DNA of 64,000 bases, from assembly GCA_910586355.1 (NCBI GenBank), contig CAJUHJ010000004.1:1-64000 (forward strand). The letters are read 5' to 3'. Source of the DNA: an uncultured Lachnospiraceae bacterium. GTDB taxonomy: Bacteria > Bacillota > Clostridia > Lachnospirales > Lachnospiraceae. Within the stretch, counting starts at the first letter, position 1. Every line of letters starts with the position of its first letter. Positions 35,531 to 44,758 of this stretch are shown piece after piece. The position numbers were made by a program, and so were the translations under genes. The notes beneath the pieces are model-generated. The model had not been told where the DNA came from and ran no database searches. It saw only the letters and a program-made list of their open reading frames with translations.

Positions 35531-35760
35531 TCAATAATAAGATTTGAACCTGATATTTTGATATTCTTCTGTGGCTTTTTCGATTGCCTGTACATGGCTT
35601 ATTGTTCCTGCTTCCTCTAACAATTTTTCTCCAGTCGTTTTCAATACGTTACCAAGATTCTCTACATAATCAGGCATATGCATAGGATTATGGCATATAG
35701 CTTGAATCTCAGCGAAATCAAAATATCCTGATATATAAGTATTTCACCATAATTATCCAT
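35531..35760 (-). pseudogene. RhuM-family remnant with internal deletion
   Basis: Between uvrC and hsdS the minus strand starts ATG at 35760 and reads MDNYGEILIYQ, the typical beginning of RhuM-family (virulence RhuM) proteins. The frame then shifts and reads YFDFAEIQAICHNPMHMPDY, later GEKLLEEAGTISHVQAIEKA, ending at a TGA at 35531. That second part matches the C-terminal region of the same family, normally more than 250 residues away. So the middle appears deleted, with a frame change at the junction near 35728. A further frame ending at 35485 (SRMNPKTLQKIEQL) runs up to the hsdS start signal. The family match is from memory. Confidence 0.6.
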
Positions 35761-35780
35761 TTATAATCCCAGTTGGACGC

Positions 35781-37640
35781 TCAATGAAACTTATCATATA
35801 CTGCCTTCGCCGCCCGCATATTCATGGCAGGCGTCTCTGCAAGCTCCTCTATACTCGCAGCACGAATCGCATCCAGGGAAGAAAACCGCATCATCAATGC
35901 TTTTCTTCTGGACGCGCCTATGCCTGGTATCTCATCCAAAACAGAATGCACCTGATTTTTACTGCGCAGGGAACGATGGTATTCTATGGCAAACCGATGC
36001 GCTTCGTCCTGAATCCGGGTAATCAGCTTAAACCCTTCGCTGTCTTTTTCAATCGGAATCTCCGTATTATTATAATACAAGCCCCTCGTTCTATGATTAT
36101 CATCTTTTACCATACCGCAGACCGGAATATCCAAACGCAGTTCCTCTAAGACACGAAGCGCAATATTTACCTGTCCCCTTCCGCCGTCCATCAAAATCAA
36201 ATCTGGAAATTTAGTAAAACTTCCAAAGGAATCCTCCAATCCTTTTTCAGAAAGTTCATCACGTTCCTTTCTGCCATGCTCAAAACGTCTCGTCAATACT
36301 TCATACATAGACGCATAATCATCCGGGCCTGAAACTGTCTTTAAGCGGAATTTCCGGTAATCACTTCGACAGGGTTTTCCCTTTTCGTATACAACCATAG
36401 AACCTACCGACTGAAAACCGCTGATATTAGAAATATCAAATGCTTCCATCCGAACGATTCCATCCAACCCCAATAAACCGGCAATCTCTTTTGCCGCTCC
36501 AATCGTACGCCCTTCTTCCCGTTTTATCTTTTCCTTATCCTGCGATAAAATAAGATTGGCATTTTTTACAGCAAGCTCTACCAGTTTTTCTTTCATTCCT
36601 TTTTTTGGAATTTTTATGTATGCTTTTTGTCCTCGTCTTTTTGTCAGCCATTCTACTATGACTTCTTTTTCTTCCACGTCCGACGGCAGCATAATTAATT
36701 TGGGAATAAACGGCGTGCCGGCATAATACTGTTTGAGAAAAACAGTAAGTATCTGCTCCTTAGAATCTTCGGAAGCAATTTTCATATAAAAATGCTCTCT
36801 GCCAATAAGTTTCCCGCCGCGTATGAAAAAAACCTGTACAACTGCGTCCTCGCCTGCGCTTGCTACGCCAATCACGTCCCTGTCCTCATCATTTGCATCT
36901 GTTATCTTCTGCTTCTGCGCAATCTGTTTTACGCTGTTTAATAAATCGCGGTATTCCATCGCTTTTTCAAATTCCATCTGCTCTGATGCCGCAAGCATTT
37001 TTTCTTCTAATTCCCGCATAATAGGCTGATAATCTCCGTTTAGAAAACGAATGGCGCTGTCTATATTTTTTGCATACTCTTCTTTTTTGATATATGCCTG
37101 GCACGGCGCATTACACTGTTTAATATGATAATTCAAGCAGGGGCGTTCTTTTTTTGTATCCCTTGGAAGTACGCGGTTACAAGTTCTAAGGCAGTACAAT
37201 TTATTCAGCAGATCAATTGTATCCTTGACAGCCCCGGAACTGGTATACGGCCCGAAATATCTGGATTTATCCTTCTTCATCTGACGTGCAAAAAGGACTC
37301 TCGGAAATTCTTCTCCCAGAGTCACTTTAATATAGGGATATGTTTTATCATCCCTGAGCATCGTGTTATATTTTGGCCTGTGTTCTTTAATCAGGTTACA
37401 CTCAAGCACAAGCGCTTCTAATTCAGAATCCGTTACAATATATTCAAAACGCGCAATATTCTTTACCATCTGCGCTTTTTTTACGCCCTCATTATGGCTC
37501 GCCTGAAAATACTGGTGTACGCGTTTTGTCAAAGATACGGCTTTTCCAATATAAATAATCGTGTCTTTCTTATCATACATAATATAAACTCCCGATTGAT
37601 TCGGGAGTTTTTTCAGCTCTTCTTCAAAATTAAATGTCAT
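35781..37640 (-). CDS. uvrC: Excinuclease ABC subunit C
   Basis: Dual-incision nuclease of nucleotide excision repair, 619 residues. An N-terminal GIY-YIG nuclease domain (SGVYIMYDKKDTIIYIGKA, residues 15-33) makes the 3' cut. A UvrB-binding segment (KMLAASEQMEFEKAMEYRD) follows near 205. The RNase H-like domain for the 5' cut has MEAFDISNISGFQSVGSMV. Two helix-hairpin-helix motifs close the protein (DEIPGIGASRRKALM). The start overlaps the end of ftsH by 11 bp. No uvrA or uvrB lies in the window. Confidence 0.96.
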   Translation of the reverse strand: MTFNFEEELKKLPNQSGVYIMYDKKDTIIYIGKAVSLTKRVHQYFQASHNEGVKKAQMVKNIARFEYIVTDSELEALVLECNLIKEHRPKYNTMLRDDKTYPYIKVTLGEEFPRVLFARQMKKDKSRYFGPYTSSGAVKDTIDLLNKLYCLRTCNRVLPRDTKKERPCLNYHIKQCNAPCQAYIKKEEYAKNIDSAIRFLNGDYQPIMRELEEKMLAASEQMEFEKAMEYRDLLNSVKQIAQKQKITDANDEDRDVIGVASAGEDAVVQVFFIRGGKLIGREHFYMKIASEDSKEQILTVFLKQYYAGTPFIPKLIMLPSDVEEKEVIVEWLTKRRGQKAYIKIPKKGMKEKLVELAVKNANLILSQDKEKIKREEGRTIGAAKEIAGLLGLDGIVRMEAFDISNISGFQSVGSMVVYEKGKPCRSDYRKFRLKTVSGPDDYASMYEVLTRRFEHGRKERDELSEKGLEDSFGSFTKFPDLILMDGGRGQVNIALRVLEELRLDIPVCGMVKDDNHRTRGLYYNNTEIPIEKDSEGFKLITRIQDEAHRFAIEYHRSLRSKNQVHSVLDEIPGIGASRRKALMMRFSSLDAIRAASIEELAETPAMNMRAAKAVYDKFH

Positions 37641-39534
37641 TTAAATCACCTTCACGTTGCTTTGTTTCTTCTTCCGGATCCTCAAGCCCTTTCAATTCAC
37701 GAAACAGCTTCATAAACTCTTTTCCGGTAATCGTTTCATGGGAAAACAGATAATCCGAAATTTTATCAAGCGCTTCTCTATTTTCATTCAAAAGCTTCTT
37801 CGCCCGCTCATAACACTGATTGATGATTTTCAGTACTTCTTTGTCTACCTGCGCCGCTGTTTTTTCTGCACAGTTCATAGAAGCTCTTCCGTCCAAATAC
37901 TGGCTTTCTACGGAAACTAAATTCATCATGCCAAATTTATCCGACATACCAAACCGTGTAATCATAGATTTTGCAATATTGGTCGCCTGCTCAATATCAT
38001 TTGCAGCGCCGCTTGTAACGGAATGAAATACAATTTCTTCTGCTGCACGCCCGGCCATAAAAGTTGTAATCTTTGCTAAAAGTTCTTCTTTTGTATCTAA
38101 GAACTTTTCTTCTTCAGGCGTCTGTAAGGTATAGCCCAACGCGCCCATTGTGCGGGGTACAATCGTAATCTTCTGTACAGGCTCTGTATTCTTCTGCAAA
38201 GCCGTCACCATAGCATGGCCAACTTCATGATAAGAAACAATTTTCTTTTCTTTCTCGCTCATTGCCCGGTCTTTTTTCTCTTTGCCGCCGACTGCCACCA
38301 GTTCAAAGGCTTCAAACAAATCGGACTGATTTACAAACTGCCGTCCTTTTTTGACGGCGTTTATCGCAGCCTCGTTTATCATATTAGCAAGGTCGGACCC
38401 AACGAGCCCGGCAGTTGCCAGCGCAAGCGCTTCCAAATCCACCGTTTCATCCATCATAACATCTTTGGCATGTACCTTTAACGTCTCCAAACGTCCCTTC
38501 TGATCCGGACGGTCTACAATAATCCGCCGGTCAAAACGTCCCGGACGAAGCAATGCCTTATCTAACACTTCCGGACGGTTTGTCGCCGCTAAAATCAACA
38601 GTCCTTTCGAAGTGTCAAATCCATCCATTTCCGCCAATAGCTGGTTTAACGTCTGTTCACGCTCATCATTGCCGCTGCCAAACCTGGAATCCCTGCTCTT
38701 ACCAATGGCGTCGATTTCATCTATAAAAATAATACAAGGCGCCTGCTTTTGCGCTTCTTTGAATAAATCCCGGACGCGAGAAGCGCCGACGCCAACAAAC
38801 ATTTCTACAAAATCCGAACCTGCCAGAGAGAAAAAGGGCACTTTTGCTTCTCCGGCAACCGCCTTTGCAAGAAGTGTCTTTCCTGTTCCGGGAGGGCCTA
38901 CAAGCAGCGCGCCTTTAGGCAGTTTCGCGCCAATATCTCTGTATTTCTTCGGATTGTGCAGAAAATCCACAACTTCCTGCAGTGATTCTTTTGCTTCGTC
39001 CTGGCCTGCGACATCTATAAAAGTCACCCCGGTCGATTTCTCTACATATACCTTAGCCGTCGTTTTTCCAACGCCCATGACTCCGCCGCCGCCCATACGC
39101 TTCATCAAAAAGGCAAGCAATATCCACACTAACGCCAAAGGAATTACAAAACTTAAAATATTATAAATCCATGTTGAAGTATTATCAGGAATATAGCCAA
39201 AAATCTCTACTTTATTTTTTTTGAGCGTATCAATCAGATTGTCGTCGTTTACCATGCCCGTATAAAAAGTCTGCTGAAATCTAGCGTCCTTTTTTGCTTT
39301 TTGTATAATATTTATCTGAGTGCCGGTAAATTTAATACTTTCCACTTCACCGGCTTCTACTTTTTCCAAAAATTCTGTATAAGAAATTTCCTGGTTAAAC
39401 TGCTGGGTGAATTTATTGGAAATAATACTCATAATAAATAATACCACAAGCGACGCCATGATAAACATCATAACGACCTGGCCGTTTTTATTATTCCGGT
39501 TTTTGTTCTGGTTGTTTGGTTCTTGATTATCCAT
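37630..39534 (-). CDS. ftsH: ATP-dependent zinc metalloprotease FtsH
   Basis: Membrane-bound AAA+ protease degrading misfolded membrane and regulatory proteins. The start is ATG at 39534, eight bases behind CGGAGGAG, giving 634 residues (MDNQEPNN). Helices at about 20-42 and 118-138 flank an extracytoplasmic domain. Walker A GPPGTGKTLLAKAVAG, IFIDEIDAIG and the SRH region RPGRFDRRI form the AAA module. The zinc site is HEVGH. It overlaps uvrC and has its own promoter about 75 bp upstream. Confidence 0.97.
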   Translation of the reverse strand: MDNQEPNNQNKNRNNKNGQVVMMFIMASLVVLFIMSIISNKFTQQFNQEISYTEFLEKVEAGEVESIKFTGTQINIIQKAKKDARFQQTFYTGMVNDDNLIDTLKKNKVEIFGYIPDNTSTWIYNILSFVIPLALVWILLAFLMKRMGGGGVMGVGKTTAKVYVEKSTGVTFIDVAGQDEAKESLQEVVDFLHNPKKYRDIGAKLPKGALLVGPPGTGKTLLAKAVAGEAKVPFFSLAGSDFVEMFVGVGASRVRDLFKEAQKQAPCIIFIDEIDAIGKSRDSRFGSGNDEREQTLNQLLAEMDGFDTSKGLLILAATNRPEVLDKALLRPGRFDRRIIVDRPDQKGRLETLKVHAKDVMMDETVDLEALALATAGLVGSDLANMINEAAINAVKKGRQFVNQSDLFEAFELVAVGGKEKKDRAMSEKEKKIVSYHEVGHAMVTALQKNTEPVQKITIVPRTMGALGYTLQTPEEEKFLDTKEELLAKITTFMAGRAAEEIVFHSVTSGAANDIEQATNIAKSMITRFGMSDKFGMMNLVSVESQYLDGRASMNCAEKTAAQVDKEVLKIINQCYERAKKLLNENREALDKISDYLFSHETITGKEFMKLFRELKGLEDPEEETKQREGDLNDI

Positions 39535-39608
39535 AATCTCCTCCGTACGGCAGATTTCCATCTGCAGATTCACAGCAGCCAAATCCAATTCACAGACTGC
39601 TACTGTCT

Positions 39609-39637
39609 ATTATATGTGTTAGAGGATTTAAAAGCAA
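39609..39637 (-). promoter_or_regulatory. ftsH promoter
   Basis: TTGCTT (39637-39632), 17-bp spacer, TATAAT (39614-39609) on the minus strand. The roughly 65-base leader carries short imperfect inverted repeats (CAGTAGCAGTCTG, GGCTGCTGTG, TCTGCAGA). Confidence 0.65.
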
Positions 39638-39693
39638 TATGAACTTCGTGAACTTTTTTTGATTTTTCTTAAGATTTTGTAAAAATCTTTCTT

Positions 39694-42225
39694 TTATTCC
39701 ATTGAAATTACAGTATAATCCTGATCTTCCACTGCTTTTTTTAAAACTTCATCCGATACGTCCGCGCTTAATGCAACAACTGCTGTCCCTTCTTCATGGC
39801 TGACATTTGCCACGGAAACGCCTTCTATCGCTTCCAATGCCTTTTTTACTCTTGCTTCACAGTGCCCGCACATCATTCCTTCAATCTTCATTGTTTTTTC
39901 CATTGTTTTTTCCTCCATTTTCTTTTTACTTTTTATTTTTCTATCTTTACCTGAATCATAAACATTTAACAGGTTTAGACGCAGAGCATTTGCCACAACG
40001 CAGAAACTTGATAAACTCATTGCCGCCGCGCCGAACATGGGATTTAATTTCCATCCAAATACAGGTATCCAGATTCCGGCGGCAAGCGGAATCCCAATAA
40101 TATTGTAAATAAACGCCCAAAAAAGATTTTCATGTATGTTTCTAAGCGCTGCGCGGCTTAAACGGATCGCCGCCCCAACATCACTCAATTTACTCTTCAT
40201 CAATACAACATCCGCCGCATCGATTGCAATATCCGTCCCTGCCCCAATTGCAATTCCAATATCGGCCCTCATCAAAGCCGGGGCGTCGTTTATACCGTCG
40301 CCAACCATAACTACTTTTCCTTGTTTTTTCAGAGAACGGATGGCACGTTCTTTTCCTTCCGGCAGTACCCCGGCAATCACTTCTTCTACTCCTGCACGTT
40401 TTGCAATTGCCTTTGCTGTACGCTCATTATCCCCCGTCAGCATAACGACGCGGATTCCCATATGTTTTAACTCCTCCACCGCCATTTTGCTTTCTTCCTT
40501 TAAAACGTCTGCTACTGCAATGATTCCAAGGAACTGTCCTTCTTGTGCAAAAAACAGCGGCGTCTTTCCTTCACCCGCAAGCTGCATGGCCTCATTTTTA
40601 CTCTCTTGGGGCACTTCAATATATTGTTCTATAAATGAAACGTTCCCGCCCCACAAACGTGTGCCGTTTAATGCTGCAGTCAGCCCGTTTCCAGCTACCG
40701 CAGCAAAATCTTCTACTTCCTCCGGGATTTGATTTTGTTCCTGTGCAAATTTTATGACTGCAGACGCCAGCGGATGTTCACTTTTCTGTTCTAAAGAAGC
40801 CGCCGTATGCAGCAAATGTTCTTTTGAAACGCCCTTTGCCGGAATCTGATCGGTAACCGAAGGCTCTCCTGTTGTAATCGTCCCTGTTTTATCCAGTGCG
40901 ACAATCTGCGCTTTTCCGGTTTCTTCCAAAGCTACTGCCGTTTTAAACATAATGCCGTTTTTCGCCCCAATGCCGTTTCCTACCATAATCGCAACCGGAG
41001 TCGCAAGCCCTAACGCGCATGGGCAGCTTATCACAAGCACAGAAATTCCCCTCGCAAGCGCAAATCCAACCCCATACCCGGCCAAAAGCCATGCTGCTGT
41101 GGTTACAAGGGCAATCCCAATGACGATTGGTACAAATACTCCAGAAACTTTATCTGCAACTTTTGCAATCGGCGCTTTTGTCGCAGCCGCATCGCTGACA
41201 AGCTGGATAATCTGCGATAATGCAGTATCTTCTCCAACCCTTACCGCCTCGCATTTTAAAAAACCGGACTGATTGAGGGTTGCCGCAGATACCGTATCGT
41301 TTACTGTTTTATCTACTGGAATACTTTCTCCAGTCAAAGCAGCTTCATTGACTGCGCTGCCGCCTTCTAACACAATGCCGTCAACCGGAATATTTTCTCC
41401 GGGATACACGACAAAAATATCTCCTTTTTTTACTTGTTCCACCGGAACTTCTTTCTTGGCGCCTCCGATTAAAACCGTTGCTGTTTTCGGCGAAAGGCGG
41501 ATAAGGTTTTTTAATGCGTCTGTCGTCCTGCCTTTTGATTTCGCTTCCAACATCTTTCCAACCGTAATCAACGTTAATATCATAGCCGCAGATTCAAAAT
41601 AAAATTCGTGCATATAAGACGCCGCACGCTGCGTATCTCCTAAAAACTGCGCGTCTGTCATGGCAAACAGCGCATATACGCTGTATAGAAAAGACGCCGC
41701 GGAACCAAGCGCTACCAGGGTATCCATATTTGGAGCCAGATGAAACAGGCTTAAAAATCCATTGATAAAAAATTTTTGATTCACTACCATAATAATCATT
41801 GTCAATAGAAGCTGGAGTATGCCAAGCGCTACATGATTTTCAGCTAAAAATTTAGTCAGAGGCCATCCCCACATCATATGCCCCATAGAAAGATACATCA
41901 ATATGCACAAAAAACCTACGGACGCATAAAGCCTTTTTTTCAAAAGAGGCGTCTGTTTATCTGCCAAAATATCCTCGGCGAAAGCCGTACCCCCGTTTGC
42001 CGCCGCTTTCTCAGTTCCCCTTTTTAAAACGCCGTATCCCGCAGATTCCACTGCTGCAATAATTTCCTCAGAAGAAGCTGTACCCTCTACCCCCATCGTA
42101 TTTGTCAAAAGACTGACAGAACAAGCTGATACGCCCGGCACCTTTTTCACTGCCTTTTCCACACGGGCGCTGCACGCGGCGCAGCTCATACCTGTTACTG
42201 TATATTGATCCATATTTTCACCCAT
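39694..42225 (-). CDS. copA: Copper-exporting P-type ATPase fused to a C-terminal CopZ-like domain
   Basis: P1B-type ATPase for Cu(I) efflux, 843 residues. An N-terminal metal-binding domain has GMSCAACSARVEKA (residues 12-25). Eight predicted membrane helices carry the transport site SCPCALGLATP. DKTGT is the phosphorylation site, SEHPLA marks the nucleotide domain and GDGINDAPAL the hinge. Unusually, after a Lys-rich linker (KIKSKKKMEEK), a second metal-binding domain with GMMCGHCEARVKKALE forms the last 65 residues. Within the linker is a good internal ribosome-binding site. csoR lies 18 bp upstream. The start could also be the ATG four codons later. Confidence 0.95.
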   Translation of the reverse strand: MGENMDQYTVTGMSCAACSARVEKAVKKVPGVSACSVSLLTNTMGVEGTASSEEIIAAVESAGYGVLKRGTEKAAANGGTAFAEDILADKQTPLLKKRLYASVGFLCILMYLSMGHMMWGWPLTKFLAENHVALGILQLLLTMIIMVVNQKFFINGFLSLFHLAPNMDTLVALGSAASFLYSVYALFAMTDAQFLGDTQRAASYMHEFYFESAAMILTLITVGKMLEAKSKGRTTDALKNLIRLSPKTATVLIGGAKKEVPVEQVKKGDIFVVYPGENIPVDGIVLEGGSAVNEAALTGESIPVDKTVNDTVSAATLNQSGFLKCEAVRVGEDTALSQIIQLVSDAAATKAPIAKVADKVSGVFVPIVIGIALVTTAAWLLAGYGVGFALARGISVLVISCPCALGLATPVAIMVGNGIGAKNGIMFKTAVALEETGKAQIVALDKTGTITTGEPSVTDQIPAKGVSKEHLLHTAASLEQKSEHPLASAVIKFAQEQNQIPEEVEDFAAVAGNGLTAALNGTRLWGGNVSFIEQYIEVPQESKNEAMQLAGEGKTPLFFAQEGQFLGIIAVADVLKEESKMAVEELKHMGIRVVMLTGDNERTAKAIAKRAGVEEVIAGVLPEGKERAIRSLKKQGKVVMVGDGINDAPALMRADIGIAIGAGTDIAIDAADVVLMKSKLSDVGAAIRLSRAALRNIHENLFWAFIYNIIGIPLAAGIWIPVFGWKLNPMFGAAAMSLSSFCVVANALRLNLLNVYDSGKDRKIKSKKKMEEKTMEKTMKIEGMMCGHCEARVKKALEAIEGVSVANVSHEEGTAVVALSADVSDEVLKKAVEDQDYTVISME
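39901..39916 (-). promoter_or_regulatory. Internal ribosome-binding site for a free CopZ-like protein
   Basis: Inside copA the minus strand has GGAGGA (39916-39911), seven bases, then ATG at 39903, in the same frame as copA. Initiation there would give a 69-residue protein, the size of a normal CopZ copper chaperone, beginning MEKTMKIEGMMCGHC. The arrangement looks like a copA-copZ boundary that lost its stop codon but kept the second start signal. Confidence 0.5.
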
Positions 42226-42243
42226 TCCCTCTCTGATTCATTT

Positions 42244-42549
42244 TTATTTCATCAATTTCTGCAGTGTAGTTAAAAGCTCCTCCACTGTTTCTTCTTTTCC
42301 CTCTTTGATGTCGTTTATCACGCAGGTTTTGATATGGTTTTCCAAAAGGCGGCGGTTAAAACTATTCAATGCCGCATTAACTGCCGCCACCTGTACTAAT
42401 ATATCTGTGCAGTAAGCGTCTCGCTCCACCATACCCTTAATGCCCCTTACCTGGCCTTCAATGCGGTTTAAGCGGTGAATCAAATCTTTATACTCCTGCA
42501 AAGAACGTTCTTTTTTCTTTTGAGAACAGCATTCCCTTTCTTCGCACAT
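42244..42549 (-). CDS. csoR: Copper-sensing repressor CsoR
   Basis: Small all-helical Cu(I)-responsive repressor, 101 residues. The Cu(I) ligands follow the C-H-C pattern: Cys in DAYCTDIL, then His and Cys in ENHIKTCV. The helix LIHRLNRIEGQVRGIKGMVE is the family's DNA-binding face. The N-terminus has an extra Cys-rich stretch (MCEERECCSQKKK). It precedes copA by 18 bp and its promoter holds a perfect palindrome, so it should repress itself and copA until copper binds. Confidence 0.93.
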   Translation of the reverse strand: MCEERECCSQKKKERSLQEYKDLIHRLNRIEGQVRGIKGMVERDAYCTDILVQVAAVNAALNSFNRRLLENHIKTCVINDIKEGKEETVEELLTTLQKLMK

Positions 42550-42588
42550 ATCTATACCTCCGCTTTTGTATTCTTTCTGTCAATCAAA

Positions 42589-42617
42589 TAATATACCCTC
42601 TGGGGGTATATTGTCAA
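42589..42617 (-). promoter_or_regulatory. csoR-copA promoter with CsoR operator
   Basis: A perfect -35 TTGACA (42617-42612) is followed by -10 choices TATATT (16-bp spacer) or TATTAT (18-bp). A 9-bp perfect inverted repeat, AATATACCC-N5-GGGTATATT (42590-42612), fills the spacer and overlaps both elements. It matches the CsoR operator form TACCC-N-GGGTA. A bound repressor would directly block RNA polymerase. Confidence 0.85.
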
Positions 42618-42618
42618 G

Positions 42619-42647
42619 AAAAAAATCTGCCCAAATATGGACAGACT
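42619..42647 (-). terminator. Terminator after tgt
   Basis: Minus strand AGTCTGTCC and GGGCAGATT pair with two G-U wobbles around a 6-base loop, followed by seven T. The csoR -35 begins at the end of the T-run, so the two units abut. Confidence 0.75.
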
Positions 42648-42691
42648 ATGTTTCAATTGATTCTTTTATTTTCTTTTTAGGCAAACAATAT

Positions 42692-43825
42692 TTATCTGCC
42701 CATCATCCGATACAATTTTTCTTCCTTATAACTTTGATAACGCTCCTGTTCGATGGCTTCTCTGATTTCTTCCATCATTGTATTGTAAAAATACAAATTA
42801 TGCAGCACGCACAATCTCATCCCAAGCATTTCTTTTGCCTTTAACAAATGCCTGATATATGCCCTGCTGTACCTTCTGCAGGCCGGGCACATACAGCCTT
42901 GTTCAATGGGATTTGAATCCTTTTCGTATTTTTGGTTAAAGAGATTTAATTTGCCCTGATTTGTATAAACGTGCCCATGCCGCCCATTTCTAGTTGGATA
43001 AACACAGTCAAAAAAATCCACGCCGCGGTCTACGGCTTCTAAAATATTTGCCGGAGTGCCTACGCCCATTAAATATACCGGTTTGTTTTCTGGAAGATTT
43101 GGAACGGTAACGTCTAAAATCCGGTACATCTCTTCATGACTTTCCCCTACGGCAAGGCCTCCGACCGCATAGCCGTCCAAATCAAGTTCTGCAATCTGTT
43201 TCGCATGGCTGATACGGATATCTTCATACACGGCGCCCTGGTTAATTCCAAACAAAAGCTGTTCTTTATTGATTGTCTGCGGCAGGCCGTTCAAACGTTT
43301 CATCTCATTTTGACATCGTACAAGCCACCTTGCCGTACGGTCTACGGAGTCCTGCACATACTTTCTGTCTGCGACGCTGCTTGGACATTCATCAAACGCC
43401 ATTGCAATTGTAGAAGCCAGATTGGACTGTATCTGCATACTCTCTTCCGGCCCCATAAAAATTTTTCTGCCGTCCACATGTGAATGGAAATAAACGCCCT
43501 CTTCTTTAATCTTTCGCAGCTTTGCCAGTGAAAACACTTGAAATCCTCCGGAATCCGTCAGTATCGGCTTATCCCATACCATAAACTTATGCAGTCCTCC
43601 CAATTCATGAATAAGCGTATCCCCCGGCCTGACGTGCAGATGATATGTATTGGACAATTCTACCTGCGTTTTTATACCTTCCAAATCTTCTGTGGATACT
43701 GCTCCTTTAATCGCTGCCTGCGTCCCAACATTCATAAATACCGGCGTCTGAATCACACCATGTACGGTTTTAAATTCCGCCCTCTTTGCCCTGCCGTCTT
43801 TTTTTAAAACCTTATATTCCGCCAT
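42692..43825 (-). CDS. tgt: tRNA-guanine(34) transglycosylase
   Basis: Exchanges guanine for a queuosine precursor at the wobble base of GUN-anticodon tRNAs. The start is ATG at 43825 behind AAGGAGAAAG, giving 377 residues from MAEYKVLKKDGRAKR. A longer frame to 43912 has no support. The active-site region is LTDSGGFQVFSLAKLRKI, with MALAFDECPSS-type sequence (here MAFDECPSS) and VGGLAVGE. The zinc site is CMCPACRRYSRAYIRHL with the later His. It lies 40 bp behind the dapF-like gene. Confidence 0.96.
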   Translation of the reverse strand: MAEYKVLKKDGRAKRAEFKTVHGVIQTPVFMNVGTQAAIKGAVSTEDLEGIKTQVELSNTYHLHVRPGDTLIHELGGLHKFMVWDKPILTDSGGFQVFSLAKLRKIKEEGVYFHSHVDGRKIFMGPEESMQIQSNLASTIAMAFDECPSSVADRKYVQDSVDRTARWLVRCQNEMKRLNGLPQTINKEQLLFGINQGAVYEDIRISHAKQIAELDLDGYAVGGLAVGESHEEMYRILDVTVPNLPENKPVYLMGVGTPANILEAVDRGVDFFDCVYPTRNGRHGHVYTNQGKLNLFNQKYEKDSNPIEQGCMCPACRRYSRAYIRHLLKAKEMLGMRLCVLHNLYFYNTMMEEIREAIEQERYQSYKEEKLYRMMGR

Positions 43826-43865
43826 ATCTTTCTCCTTTATCCTATTTGTGTATGTTCCCCAACCG

Positions 43866-44711
43866 CTAAGAAAAAAAGTCCTCTGCAACTGTAAAAGTCC
43901 CGACATACTCAACCGGCCCCGTCATAAAAATACTTCCGTCTTGTGCTATTTCAACTTTAAGTTCGCCGCCCGGCATAGAAACAGTCACTTTTGCTTCTGT
44001 CAAACCCATACGATAGGCGGCTGCGGCTGCGGCGCACGCACCCGTACCAGAAGAAACCGTATAACCCGATCCTCGCTCGTAAATTTCTATCTTTAAGCGT
44101 TCTTTGCTTTCTACTTTACAAAACTGCAGGTTCATTCGGTTCGGAAAACACGGCGCATTCTCCACATACGGCCCGACTTCTTTGATTTTTGCAGCTGAAA
44201 CGTCTTCCGTCATAATCACACAATTTGGATTTCCGACTGATAAACAGGTCGCATTATAAAGCGTCCCATGAAAAAAAAACGGTTCATTCACAATCTCATG
44301 TACAAAACCACTGACCGGAACAGAAGCGCTCATAAAATCCGCAGCGCCCATATTCACACGCATTTCATTTCCTTTTTCATCTAAAAATTCCACTTTTACG
44401 TCTCCTGATTTTGTTGTCAAAAGAATATTCTTTTCTTTTATATATCCTGCATCCAGCAGATATTTTGCAAATATTCTCACGCCATTTCCACTGCGTTTCG
44501 CCGCGCTGCCGTCGGAATTATATATGTTTACTTTAATTTTTCCCCCTTCAAAAAATGGTCCGTATAAAATTCCGTCTGCACCGGCGCCAAGATTCCGCCG
44601 GCAAAGTAATTCTATTTTCCTTTCTTGTAGTAAAATTGAATTCTGGTTTGGATCAAATACCAGATAATCATTCCCAAGGCCATGATATTTGTACATTGTA
44701 ATGGTATTCAT
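43866..44711 (-). CDS. DapF-like epimerase with both catalytic Cys replaced by Ser
   Basis: Has the diaminopimelate epimerase fold pattern: MYKYHGLGNDYLVFDP at the start, NLGAGADGIL, VGNPNCVI and a tandem layout of two similar halves, 281 residues. The start is ATG at 44711 behind GGAGG. In DapF two cysteines, in CGNG and in ACGTG, act as acid and base. Here they are Ser74 in KRSGNGVR and Ser221 in YTVSSGTGACA; the Glu usually found in GET is Tyr. I checked both codons (AGT and TCT). It may be a related enzyme with another substrate or an inactive paralogue. Databases would likely label it dapF. Confidence 0.75.
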   Translation of the reverse strand: MNTITMYKYHGLGNDYLVFDPNQNSILLQERKIELLCRRNLGAGADGILYGPFFEGGKIKVNIYNSDGSAAKRSGNGVRIFAKYLLDAGYIKEKNILLTTKSGDVKVEFLDEKGNEMRVNMGAADFMSASVPVSGFVHEIVNEPFFFHGTLYNATCLSVGNPNCVIMTEDVSAAKIKEVGPYVENAPCFPNRMNLQFCKVESKERLKIEIYERGSGYTVSSGTGACAAAAAAYRMGLTEAKVTVSMPGGELKVEIAQDGSIFMTGPVEYVGTFTVAEDFFS

Positions 44712-44758
44712 GCAAGTCCTCCATAACATGCGTTGCTCTTCATACCATTGTATGCAAA

